A stretch of DNA of 64,000 bases from assembly GCF_004770905.1 (NCBI RefSeq), contig NZ_RQHT01000014.1, forward strand, positions 1,364,001 through 1,428,000. Reading direction: 5' to 3'. Below the pieces are notes generated by a model that saw nothing but the letters and a program-made list of their open reading frames with translations, searched no databases and had not been told where the DNA came from. The position numbers and the translations under genes were made by a program. Shown here one piece after another: positions 54,215 to 62,684 of this stretch. Every line of letters starts with the position of its first letter. Positions within the stretch are counted from its first letter, which is position 1. Source of the stretch: Leptospira bandrabouensis (GTDB lineage: Bacteria > Spirochaetota > Leptospiria > Leptospirales > Leptospiraceae).

Positions 54215-55438
54215 TTACTTCAATCTCCAAAGTTTCACTTTGCCTTCATCCATTGCTTCCCGCAAACGATCTAAGATCCCTTTCTGAGCTTCTTCAATCT
54301 CTGCCAGCGAAACTGGACCTAACGAATCCCATTCGATCTTTATTTCTTTCACAAGCCAAGATTCCAAATTGGAATACACTTGGTCACGAAATTCGGTCTC
54401 AACTCCTTTCAATGCGCAAGCAATGACGAGGGGATGGATCTCAGAAAAAAACCGAGTAAGACTCGTCCTTCCTAAATGTAGGAGGTCTTCCAAACGAAAG
54501 TAGTGTTCTACTATAGTTTCGGCATATTCTGGACTTTTTTTCTGAATTCGTTCAATTAAATTTTGCGATGGCAAAAAAGGTAGCCTTGTGAGAATTTCCC
54601 CTGCCGTTTTGGCTTTCCGGCTGCGAATTTTAGAAACCGGCATTTTTTTCTCAATCAGTTCCATTTTGAAGCGGAGAAACCGTTCGAGTTGGTCGCGTTC
54701 TCTGTCCGAATGGTAGTCAATTTCAGAAAGTGCTAAAATGATATCTTCCCTGTGGTTTTCTGGATATTCGGCTAAAACCTCGGAAGCCGTTTCCGGATCA
54801 GAAAAGCTGAGTACCCTGGCCACTACTTCTGAAGATTCGTCCATAGTCAAATGACGGAGCATTTCTAGGGAATATTTCGGTAGTTCCTGCCATAGGGGGG
54901 AGTTGGCTTTGGAATCTTCTTCTTTTAGAATTTCCTGGAGTAAGGAATACAATTCATTGGAATCTGGATGTTCGCTATTCGCATATTTCGCGCCCGATTT
55001 GTTAGGATTTCGGCGATAATCATCGCTATGCGTATAATCGCCATCTTTTGTGGGGGAATTTCCAAACTGAGGATCTGTTTTCCCCTCTTTTTCAGGGGAA
55101 TTGTCGTGATTCGCATATCTCCCAAGGGAACTGGGGGAATAGCCGTGGTTCGTATATCCGCCCAAATTGGGAGATCCTGGCCTGGATTGTAAATTACCTG
55201 GAAGGCCTGTTGGGTTCGGATATTTTCCTTTTTTTTGCTGATTTTTTTGGAGAAAATTAGTAAAGGAAAGGAGAATGTCTTTTTCCTGCCGTTTTGTAGG
55301 GGAAGGATTGGATTCTACTTTGATCAGGAGTGATTCAATTTCTGCATCACTCAAATGGGCGAACACTTCATCCGGTAAATAGCGGCCGAGGATTTGGTAG
55401 GCAAGGGCGGCTTTGTTGGGTCCGGATGGAGTTTTCAT
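54215..55438 (-). CDS. FliG-like flagellar switch protein with a low-complexity insert
   Basis: 407 residues. The C-terminal half follows FliG: an M-domain region (SLEMLRHLTMDESSEVVARVL ... SEVLAEYPENHREDIIL, with EYPE where FliG has EHPQ) and a C-domain with FRLEDLLHLGRTSLTRFFSEI, LVIACALKGVETEFRDQV and DSLGPVSLAEIEEAQKGI. These are close to FliG motor-contact helices. Residues about 70-155 form an N/G/S/P/Y-rich insert with Y-x-N-H-type repeats. Spirochetes carry more than one FliG; which one this is cannot be decided here. First gene of the minus-strand run through crp. Confidence 0.85.
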   Translation of the reverse strand: MKTPSGPNKAALAYQILGRYLPDEVFAHLSDAEIESLLIKVESNPSPTKRQEKDILLSFTNFLQKNQQKKGKYPNPTGLPGNLQSRPGSPNLGGYTNHGYSPSSLGRYANHDNSPEKEGKTDPQFGNSPTKDGDYTHSDDYRRNPNKSGAKYANSEHPDSNELYSLLQEILKEEDSKANSPLWQELPKYSLEMLRHLTMDESSEVVARVLSFSDPETASEVLAEYPENHREDIILALSEIDYHSDRERDQLERFLRFKMELIEKKMPVSKIRSRKAKTAGEILTRLPFLPSQNLIERIQKKSPEYAETIVEHYFRLEDLLHLGRTSLTRFFSEIHPLVIACALKGVETEFRDQVYSNLESWLVKEIKIEWDSLGPVSLAEIEEAQKGILDRLREAMDEGKVKLWRLK

Positions 55439-55551
55439 TTAGGTGACATAATAACTGAATGGGACAGCCGTACAAACCAAAAAATATTATTTTTTTTAAT
55501 CCGAAAACTTCCTTTCCAAATTCGTGTCCTCAAAGTCTCTGAAGGTTAGGG

Positions 55552-57666
55552 ATGACCCGTCAGACAATAATCTATCTTTCCATGGCACTTTTGTCAACGG
55601 CTTGTCGTATGGTCGCCCCCTCTCCGCAAATTCAATCTGGTGTATTGGATCTGGAAAATTTTCCTATTGCATCAGGAAAAGCGATGGCTCTCCAAGGTGA
55701 CTGGAAATTTTTTCCAGGACAATTCAATGTTCCTGAAGGTGCCACTCCGCCCACTTACCTACCGGTTCCCGCTCTTTGGAACCAGGTTCCTTTGCGATCT
55801 GGGATCAAGGATGGGAAGGGTTATGGCACCTATGTTTTGGACATTCGCCTTCCAAAAGAAAATGAAATTTATTCGGTCTATTTACCTGAGGTTCGCACTT
55901 CTTTTCGACTTACCGCGGGTAACAGAAGTTTGGTGTCTGGTAGACCTGGCCAGACAAAAGATACAACCATTCCAAGTGCCCAAGGACAAAGTTTTACGAT
56001 TACTGCAAAAGACCACCTTCAGATTCGTATTGAAGTCAGTAACTTCCATCACAAAGAAGGTGGCCTCCCTAATGCACCTGTCTTCGGCCTGGCGGAAAGT
56101 GTTCAGAATTATATTCTGGCACAAAGTACAATTGATTTAGCGTTAACAGGCGCTATATTTATGTTTGGTTTGTATCATTTCATTTTGTTTTTCTATCGTA
56201 ACAAACAAAGAGAAGCATTTTACTTTGGTTTTTTTTGTTTGGTTTTCGCCGCTAGGATTCCTTTTGTTGGTAGTAAAACAATTTATGCAGTATTCCCAAA
56301 TATTCCTTGGGAGTTAGTGGTTTATGTTGAGTATGCCTCTGTATTTGTTTTAGGAATTTTGTTTTTGTGGTTTGTTGATGGTTTGTTTCCTCGATTTATC
56401 GATACAAAGTTAATTCTTTATTTCAGTGCTTACGTACAGTTTATGTTAGTTTATGGTTTAATTATTAAACCGGAAGTTTATACACAGTTTGAAGTTGTAT
56501 TCCAAGTATTGGGTGTTGTTTATGCTGTGTTTTTGGGCATTCGATTATACCAAATGATGGTTAGAGGGTTGCCCGATTCTGGAATTTTCTTTTTAGGATA
56601 TGTTGTATTATTTATTGGGTTTGTTTATGATGTTTTTCTTGCTTATAGTGGGGAAGGGGAATCAACCTTATCTCAAATTGCTGTATTTTTGTTTTTTGGG
56701 GTTCAATCAACAATCGTTACACTTCGTACGGCAAGAACCTTTCATAAAAAAGTTTTATTAAAAGAAGAATTTGAAACTATTAACGAACAGTTTATTTTAA
56801 CAAATCGATTATATGCAAAATTTATTCCTCGCGATTTTTTAACTCATTTAGGTAAGGAAAGTATCGAAGAAGTTCAGTTAGGTGATAGTAGCGAACGAGA
56901 AATGACGGTTATGTTCGCCGACATTTGGGAGTATTGGGATATCATTTACTCAATTCCTTTAGAAAATCGTATGTTGTTTACTAATTCTTATTTGGGAAGG
57001 ATTGGGCCATGTGTACGAAAAAATAATGGTTTTATCGATAAATACATTGGAAGTGCGATTATGGCACTTTTTGATGGAGGAATTCAAAATTCCATCAAGG
57101 CAGCAGAAGACATCCAATGGGAATTAGAAAAATACAATGAACGTAGACGAACTTTCGGGTATTTGCCTCTTCATGCAGGGATTGGAATTCACTCTGGGGA
57201 TACGATGCTTGGAATTTTGGGAGAAGAGGAAAGACTCGAATCCACAGTTATTTCTGACACTGTCAATCTTTCTAGTCGTATACAAGGTTTAACCAAAAAA
57301 TATGGCGCAAGAATTTTGGTAAGTTTAACCTCACTTATGTTACATGAAGACTTGGATACAATTCCATATCGGATTTTGGACTTTGTACGTGTCAAAGGAA
57401 AACAAGAAACGGTGATGATTGCCGAAGTTTTGATACCTGATATTGATATTATCTCCAATAGGAAAATTGAAAATAAGGAAAGATTTGAAGCAGCCATTTT
57501 TGATTATGAACGTGCTGATTTTATTTCTGCCTTAGAAGGGTTTCGTGAAGTTTTTGCAAACAATCCAGAAGATTTGGCAGCACAAATTTATATTGAGAGA
57601 TGTGAATATTACCAAACCGCAGGTGTAGGTGAAGATTGGGATGGAGTTTCCGCATGGGAAAAATAA
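55552..57666 (+). CDS. 7TMR-DISM class III cyclase, C2-like protomer lacking one metal Asp
   Basis: 704 residues: lipobox-like Cys18 (LLSTAC), extracellular jelly-roll (about 30-185), seven helices (about 193-395), cyclase domain (about 440-635) and TPR-like tail. In the cyclase domain Asp457 is kept but the second metal Asp is Ser501 (KYIGSAIMALF). The usual RxFT after the first Asp is replaced by WEYWDI. Base-selecting Lys497 and Thr565 and transition-state Asn572 and Arg576 are present. This is the pattern of the mammalian C2 half. It should be inactive alone. The next gene starts inside its 3' end. Confidence 0.9.
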   Translation: MTRQTIIYLSMALLSTACRMVAPSPQIQSGVLDLENFPIASGKAMALQGDWKFFPGQFNVPEGATPPTYLPVPALWNQVPLRSGIKDGKGYGTYVLDIRLPKENEIYSVYLPEVRTSFRLTAGNRSLVSGRPGQTKDTTIPSAQGQSFTITAKDHLQIRIEVSNFHHKEGGLPNAPVFGLAESVQNYILAQSTIDLALTGAIFMFGLYHFILFFYRNKQREAFYFGFFCLVFAARIPFVGSKTIYAVFPNIPWELVVYVEYASVFVLGILFLWFVDGLFPRFIDTKLILYFSAYVQFMLVYGLIIKPEVYTQFEVVFQVLGVVYAVFLGIRLYQMMVRGLPDSGIFFLGYVVLFIGFVYDVFLAYSGEGESTLSQIAVFLFFGVQSTIVTLRTARTFHKKVLLKEEFETINEQFILTNRLYAKFIPRDFLTHLGKESIEEVQLGDSSEREMTVMFADIWEYWDIIYSIPLENRMLFTNSYLGRIGPCVRKNNGFIDKYIGSAIMALFDGGIQNSIKAAEDIQWELEKYNERRRTFGYLPLHAGIGIHSGDTMLGILGEEERLESTVISDTVNLSSRIQGLTKKYGARILVSLTSLMLHEDLDTIPYRILDFVRVKGKQETVMIAEVLIPDIDIISNRKIENKERFEAAIFDYERADFISALEGFREVFANNPEDLAAQIYIERCEYYQTAGVGEDWDGVSAWEK

Positions 57667-59798
57667 ATAAAACCATCGAATGTGTTTTATACTTTTTTAT
57701 TTTCTCTATTTTGTTTTTTTCCTGTAATTTCAGTTCTTCACAAGAAGCAGTCAAAGGGTATCTTGAACTTCCACTTGAGGCAGTAGAAAACAATCAAAAA
57801 CTTTCGACTGGTGGTGAATGGGAGTTCTATTGGGGGGAAGTATTTGGGGAAAGTTTATTTAGGAAAATATCTGAACCTAACAAGTCCTATGCGAAAGTTC
57901 CTTCCTCCTGGAATTCCTATAGACCAGAAGGTGAAGGTGGCGATGGTTTTGCAGTTTTTCGCCTAACATTAAAGATACCTGATCCAAAAATTCGGTATTA
58001 CCTAAGGGTACAACCCGCCACAAGTTCTTATGAACTCTATGTTAATCGGCAAAAAATTGCAAGTTCTGGTAAAGTAGGAACTGATGAGTTAAGTGCAGTA
58101 CCAAAATACCAAATCCAATATGTATCTTTTCAGCCAGAAGGAGTCGAACAAGAAATCCTTTATGTAGTGAGTAATTTTCATCATGCTCGAGGTGGATATA
58201 GAAAGCCGATTGAGATAGGTACTAAAGAGGTAATCCAAAACCAATCCCTTATTTATTCCGCAGGAGAAGTATTTGTTTTTGGTGCGATGTTAACTATGGC
58301 ATTATACCAACTAACCGTATTTTTCTTCAGAAGGGAGGAAAAAAGTTCTCTATTTTTTGCTCTGTTTTGTTTGTTTACCGGCCTTCGATTGGTTGTTCTT
58401 GATAACTATTATATAGTTTATGCAATTCCAGATTTTTCCTGGCATTGGATGCAGGTTTTAGATTATACTTCCGCACCTCTTCTTGTGTGTTTTTTCTTAG
58501 GTTACTTAAAGAGTTTGTTTCCGGGAAGGTCTGAAGTGCCTAAGTGGATGTTGTATTCTTGTTGGAGTATAACTGCATGTTACGTGTCGTTTGTTCTTTT
58601 AACGGATGTTAAACTTTTTACGAAAACAAATATTTTTTCTCAAGTTGTAATTCTTTTTTTTAGTATTTGTTCTTTTTATGTGATTCTAAAGATTTATAAA
58701 CAGAAAAAGAGAGATAGTAGTTTGGTTTTTTATGGATCACTACTTCTAATGATTGGGTCAACACATGATCTGATGGCTGGAAATTATTGGTTTCAGTCTC
58801 AACCATTAATGCCTTTTTCATTGTTTGTCTTCTTTTTGTTTCAGAGTATTCTACTTGCCAGAAGAAATGCTAGGTTCTATACCTCTATGGATACTTTGAC
58901 AACGGAACTGATTGAAGTAAACAATCGGCTTGAAGCATCTAACCAAGTTTATGCGAAATTTGTTCCATTGCGTCTCATTCAATTGTTTTCAAAAGTAACC
59001 AAAGCTAGGGTCAAACGTGGCGATTTTATCGTAAAACAAATGTCGGTATTGTCATCAGATATTCGAGATTTTACCGCAATATCTGAAACCTTAAGTCCAG
59101 AAGAAACCTTTTTATTCCTCAATGACTATTTAAGACAAGTAGGGCCAACCATTCGATCTCATAATGGGTTTATCGAAAAATATGTTGGGGATGCTGTTTT
59201 TGCTTTGTTTGAAAGAAGTCCAGAAGATGCGTTATCAGCTGCCATTGAAATGCACAGAACAATTGCTAAGTGGAACGGGGAATCTAGACCTCACCGAGTA
59301 GGGGATATTCATATTGGAGTAGGAATTCATTATGGAGAATTGATGCTCGGTATCATTGGGGAAGAACAAAGAATTGAGTCTGCTGTATTATCTGACTCGA
59401 TGGGTGTTGCCAATTCTTTGGAATCAATGACCAAAAAATATGGTGCAAAAATCATTCTTAGTTTGGACGCACTTCTTGAGATGGAGCGCCCCGATTCCTA
59501 TCCGCATAGGTTATTAGATTTTATTAAAATTCCAGCCAAACAAAAGTTAATTGGAATTGCTCAAGTTTTGGTAGAGGGAGTGGAAGATTCCTTTGATCTG
59601 AAATTAAAAACCAAAGAACAGTTTGAAGAAAGTGTAAATTTGTTTTGGGATGGGGAATTTGCGAAAGCGGGGGATGGGTTTCGAAAGGTTCTTGCCATCG
59701 ATCCTTCTGACAAAGCATCTCAATTGTATTTGGACCGAACGGAACTATATGCGCAAAACGGCCCACCTCCTGGGTTTGGGAAAGGATTTTTGGCATAA
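57654..59798 (+). CDS. 7TMR-DISM class III cyclase, C1-like protomer lacking transition-state residues
   Basis: 714 residues with the same layout as its neighbour: lipobox-like Cys24 (ILFFSC), jelly-roll, seven helices (about 203-402), cyclase domain (about 455-650), TPR-like tail. Both metal Asp residues are kept (Asp469 in SSDIRDFT, Asp513 in KYVGDAVFALF). The positions for base selection, catalytic Asn and catalytic Arg are Ala577, Gly584 and Ser588 (SDSMGVANSLE). This is the mammalian C1 pattern. ATG 57654 has GGAG seven bases upstream and overlaps the previous gene by 13 bases, suggesting coupled translation. Confidence 0.9.
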   Translation: MGKINKTIECVLYFFIFSILFFSCNFSSSQEAVKGYLELPLEAVENNQKLSTGGEWEFYWGEVFGESLFRKISEPNKSYAKVPSSWNSYRPEGEGGDGFAVFRLTLKIPDPKIRYYLRVQPATSSYELYVNRQKIASSGKVGTDELSAVPKYQIQYVSFQPEGVEQEILYVVSNFHHARGGYRKPIEIGTKEVIQNQSLIYSAGEVFVFGAMLTMALYQLTVFFFRREEKSSLFFALFCLFTGLRLVVLDNYYIVYAIPDFSWHWMQVLDYTSAPLLVCFFLGYLKSLFPGRSEVPKWMLYSCWSITACYVSFVLLTDVKLFTKTNIFSQVVILFFSICSFYVILKIYKQKKRDSSLVFYGSLLLMIGSTHDLMAGNYWFQSQPLMPFSLFVFFLFQSILLARRNARFYTSMDTLTTELIEVNNRLEASNQVYAKFVPLRLIQLFSKVTKARVKRGDFIVKQMSVLSSDIRDFTAISETLSPEETFLFLNDYLRQVGPTIRSHNGFIEKYVGDAVFALFERSPEDALSAAIEMHRTIAKWNGESRPHRVGDIHIGVGIHYGELMLGIIGEEQRIESAVLSDSMGVANSLESMTKKYGAKIILSLDALLEMERPDSYPHRLLDFIKIPAKQKLIGIAQVLVEGVEDSFDLKLKTKEQFEESVNLFWDGEFAKAGDGFRKVLAIDPSDKASQLYLDRTELYAQNGPPPGFGKGFLA

Positions 59799-59883
59799 AA
59801 AAGACATAGATTCGCCCAGATTTCCGAAAAAGTTCTTGAACTTCCTCTCTAAATGAACGAGAGTCAGTAATACGGAGATTCCC

Positions 59884-61359
59884 ATGACCCAAGCCACCCT
59901 CTCACAAACCTCGAATTCTGGAAAGGCTGTGATCCAAACCAAAAGTTTTACTCCCTCAGATATTGATCGTATTTTCCAAGCACAAAAGAAAAAGGCATTG
60001 GAACTTCGTTTATCCAATTTCAAAACAAGAATTCTTAAATTAAAAAAACTAAAAAACGCTGTCCTCAAGTACCAAAAAGAGATTCAAACAGCACTCCATT
60101 CAGATTTCAGAAAATCTGCGGGAGAAGTGGATATCACTGAAATTTTGCCAACCATTGCGGAAATCAATGATGCCATTCGCCATGTGAAACATTGGATGCG
60201 TCCGAAAAACGTAATGACACCGCCGACTTTACTTGGTGCCACTAGCCGTATTGTTTATGAACCAAAAGGAGTTTGTCTTATCATTGCTCCTTGGAATTAT
60301 CCTTTCCACTTAGCCATTGCTCCACTGGCTGCGGCAATTGCTGCTGGAAACACAATCATGTTGAAACCTTCTGAGTTTACACCACATACAGCTGATGTCA
60401 TTAAAGCAATGTTAAGTGAAATTTTTGCAGAAGATGAAATTGCCGTTTTCGAAGGTGATGTATCCGTTGCAACTGCATTACTTGAAGTTCCTTTTGATCA
60501 TATATTCTTTACTGGCTCCACTCCTGTTGGTAAAATTGTGATGGCAGCGGCAGCAAAACATTTAACTAGCGTAACGTTAGAATTAGGTGGTAAGTCTCCA
60601 TCAATCGTCGCAGAAGATGCTGATTTAAAAGTGGCTGCCGAAAGAATTATGTGGGGGAAATTTTTAAATGCAGGGCAAACTTGTGTAGCTCCCGATTATC
60701 TCTTAATTCCCGAATCCAAAGTGGAAGAATTTGTAAAATATGCAAAAGAAACCACTGAAAGTTTTTTTAAATCAAAACCTGAAAATTTTACATCTAGTCC
60801 AGACTTTTGCCGTATCGTGAACGCAAAAAACTTTGGAAGAGTATCTTCTTATATAGATGATGCAGTCAAAAAAGGTGCAAAAATTGCTTATGGTGGAGAA
60901 GTCAGAAGCTCTGATAATTTTATTTCACCAACCATCCTTACGAATGTATCTCTCGATGCACGTATTATGGAGGATGAAATTTTTGGGCCGCTTTTACCTA
61001 TCATCACTTATAAAACTTTGGACGAAGCCATCCATATTATCAATGAGAGACCAAAACCATTAGCGTTGTATATTTTTACTAAAAAAAGAAGTACATCCAA
61101 ATATGTTCTTAAAAGAACAAGTTCAGGTGGAGCTGTCATCAATGATGTGATTCTTCATTTGGTAAATTCGAATCTTCCATTTGGAGGAGTCAATCATTCA
61201 GGTCATGGTAGTTACCATGGACTATTTGGTTTTAAAACTTTCTCCCATGAAAGATCTGTTTTACAAACGCCTAAGGCATCAATTGCAAAATTGATGTATC
61301 CACCTTACTCCGGTTTTGTGAGACTGATGGTAAAATTAACTACTAAATTTTTCGTTTAG
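59884..61359 (+). CDS. Aldehyde dehydrogenase family protein (ALDH3-like)
   Basis: 491 residues oxidising an aldehyde to its acid with NAD(P). It has the ALDH3-type features: no N-terminal extension, [22 protein letters not shown], catalytic Glu233 in TLELGGKSP and catalytic Cys267 in [11 protein letters not shown], then EIFGPLLPI and [21 protein letters not shown] lies six bases before ATG 59884. The C-terminal hydrophobic stretch (about 468-491) may associate with membrane, as in fatty aldehyde dehydrogenases. Substrate not shown. Confidence 0.92.
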   Translation: MTQATLSQTSNSGKAVIQTKSFTPSDIDRIFQAQKKKALELRLSNFKTRILKLKKLKNAVLKYQKEIQTALHSDFRKSAGEVDITEILPTIAEINDAIRHVKHWMRPKNVMTPPTLLGATSRIVYEPKGVCLIIAPWNYPFHLAIAPLAAAIAAGNTIMLKPSEFTPHTADVIKAMLSEIFAEDEIAVFEGDVSVATALLEVPFDHIFFTGSTPVGKIVMAAAAKHLTSVTLELGGKSPSIVAEDADLKVAAERIMWGKFLNAGQTCVAPDYLLIPESKVEEFVKYAKETTESFFKSKPENFTSSPDFCRIVNAKNFGRVSSYIDDAVKKGAKIAYGGEVRSSDNFISPTILTNVSLDARIMEDEIFGPLLPIITYKTLDEAIHIINERPKPLALYIFTKKRSTSKYVLKRTSSGGAVINDVILHLVNSNLPFGGVNHSGHGSYHGLFGFKTFSHERSVLQTPKASIAKLMYPPYSGFVRLMVKLTTKFFV

Positions 61360-61377
61360 TTTTCTTTACTTTTCGGA

Positions 61378-61401
61378 CACTCCTGGGATTACCTGGGAGT
61401 G
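61378..61401 (+). terminator. Possible terminator after the aldehyde dehydrogenase gene
   Basis: Imperfect inverted repeat with a 6-bp outer stem (CACTCC / GGAGTG) followed by a moderately T-rich run. Weak. Confidence 0.4.
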
Positions 61402-61422
61402 GTTCTCCTTCCTTGATTCAAA

Positions 61423-61465
61423 TCCACTAGATTAGCTTATTTTTCAAAATACTGATAAATATCAA
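61423..61465 (+). promoter_or_regulatory. Two Fnr/Dnr-like boxes before the hemerythrin gene
   Basis: TTGATTCAAATCCA (61423-61436) and CTGATAAATATCAA (61452-61465) each differ by one base from TTGAT-N4-ATCAA. The second is centred 63.5 bases before the ATG, almost the same distance as the perfect box before norC (62.5). The first has the same spacer as the nnrS box. No good -10 lies at the class II position, so this is suggestive rather than firm. Confidence 0.5.
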
Positions 61466-61521
61466 TTTCTGAAATGATTCTAAATCCGTGACACCTAAGT
61501 GATTAACTTTTTTGTGGAATT

Positions 61522-62625
61522 ATGCAAAAGGATTACTCTGCACATTTAGATTCCTTGCGAATCACATGGTTAAGTGAACCTTTCCATTTGGGAATTCCGA
61601 TCATCGACCTCCAACATGTTTGGTTGGTTCATATCATCCTTGAATTAGAAGAAATCATTGTTGAATCCGAGAAAGATGGTTCAGATGTGGATGTTCATTC
61701 TTCGTTTAGAAAAGCCTTGGATTATGTGGCAGAACATTTTGCATTAGAAGAAGATATTCTTGAACATTTTAACTATCCAAAGTTTTCAGAGCACATACAA
61801 GGACATCGTAAGTTTGTAGAACGTTTAACTGAAAAATATTATGAAGCAAAAAATAGCCAAATGGCTGCTCTTGGTATTTTACAAATCCTTAAAAAATGGC
61901 TTTTTCAACATATCTTACATGATGATACAGATTATGCAGATTTTTTTAAAGCAAGTGGATTTGATTTAAAATCCTACTGTAATGAAATTTTAAAATCAGG
62001 TAAATATCCAATCTCCAAAGAACAACTTTTGATTTATCAAAACATTGTGCAGATGGATACAACACATATTTCTCTTCAGGAACAATCTATTGATACAATT
62101 CAGGAGATAAGAAATATATGGAGAACGTATAATCTTTCTACTGGAATTCCTATTATCGATTTACAACACATTTGGTTATTAAAAATGATTGTTGAACTAG
62201 ATCATTCTCTGAAGTTAGGTGACGGTTCCAGCGCCACCTTTCAAAAAGTCATAACAGCAGCTATTGAATATACCAAAGATCATTTTGGTGTGGAAGATAA
62301 AATAATGCGTTACTTTAGGTTCACCGATGTGGTCAACCACATGAACCAACACAAACGATTTATAGATTTTATCAAAACAAGAAACGACGAATTCAAATTG
62401 GGAAACCCTAGGGCGGGACTTCATTTGGTCCAAGACCTTCGTAACTGGCTTTTGTCTCATATTGCGCTGGAAGATAAAAAAATTGGACTCGCATTTGAAT
62501 CGCGGGTGAGAGAACTTTCCGAGTTTACGAAAAAACTGCACCAAACTGGTGAAATTAGTATCTCTCGAGAGCAAAAAAACCTATATAAATTGGTAATGCA
62601 ATCGGCTCCCGACCCTCTCGATTGA
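61522..62625 (+). CDS. Double-domain bacteriohemerythrin
   Basis: 367 residues holding two hemerythrin domains of about 140 residues each. Each starts with IPIIDLQH and then has the di-iron pattern: first domain AEHFALEEDIL, HIQGHRKF and FQHILHDDTDY; second KDHFGVEDKIM, HMNQHKRF and LSHIALEDKKI. Hemerythrins bind O2 and also NO at their di-iron site, so a tandem form may carry or sense either gas. No signal peptide, so cytoplasmic. The upstream Fnr/Dnr-like boxes suggest it belongs with the nor genes. Confidence 0.9.
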   Translation: MQKDYSAHLDSLRITWLSEPFHLGIPIIDLQHVWLVHIILELEEIIVESEKDGSDVDVHSSFRKALDYVAEHFALEEDILEHFNYPKFSEHIQGHRKFVERLTEKYYEAKNSQMAALGILQILKKWLFQHILHDDTDYADFFKASGFDLKSYCNEILKSGKYPISKEQLLIYQNIVQMDTTHISLQEQSIDTIQEIRNIWRTYNLSTGIPIIDLQHIWLLKMIVELDHSLKLGDGSSATFQKVITAAIEYTKDHFGVEDKIMRYFRFTDVVNHMNQHKRFIDFIKTRNDEFKLGNPRAGLHLVQDLRNWLLSHIALEDKKIGLAFESRVRELSEFTKKLHQTGEISISREQKNLYKLVMQSAPDPLD

Positions 62626-62647
62626 TTTCCCTCGGAAATTGAATTGC

Positions 62648-62677
62648 CAGGTTCATTTTCCAGGAAAATCCTGTTTT
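62648..62677 (+). other. Imperfect palindrome upstream of gatB
   Basis: CAGG-TTC-ATTTTCC-A-GGAAAAT-CCTG followed by TTTTC. The inner arms are nearly continuous, so it could be a protein-binding palindrome or a weak terminator after the hemerythrin gene. Confidence 0.3.
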
Positions 62678-62684
62678 CAAACGC

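Noticed and set aside
55640..56140. A 166-codon open frame on the plus strand inside the first split-cyclase gene
   Set aside because: It is out of frame with a well-supported gene and its translation resembles no family.
55552..57666. The Ser501 and WEYWDI changes considered as sequencing errors or pseudogene decay
   Set aside because: The frame is intact over 704 codons, all other catalytic residues are kept, and the losses are matched by opposite losses in the overlapping neighbour.
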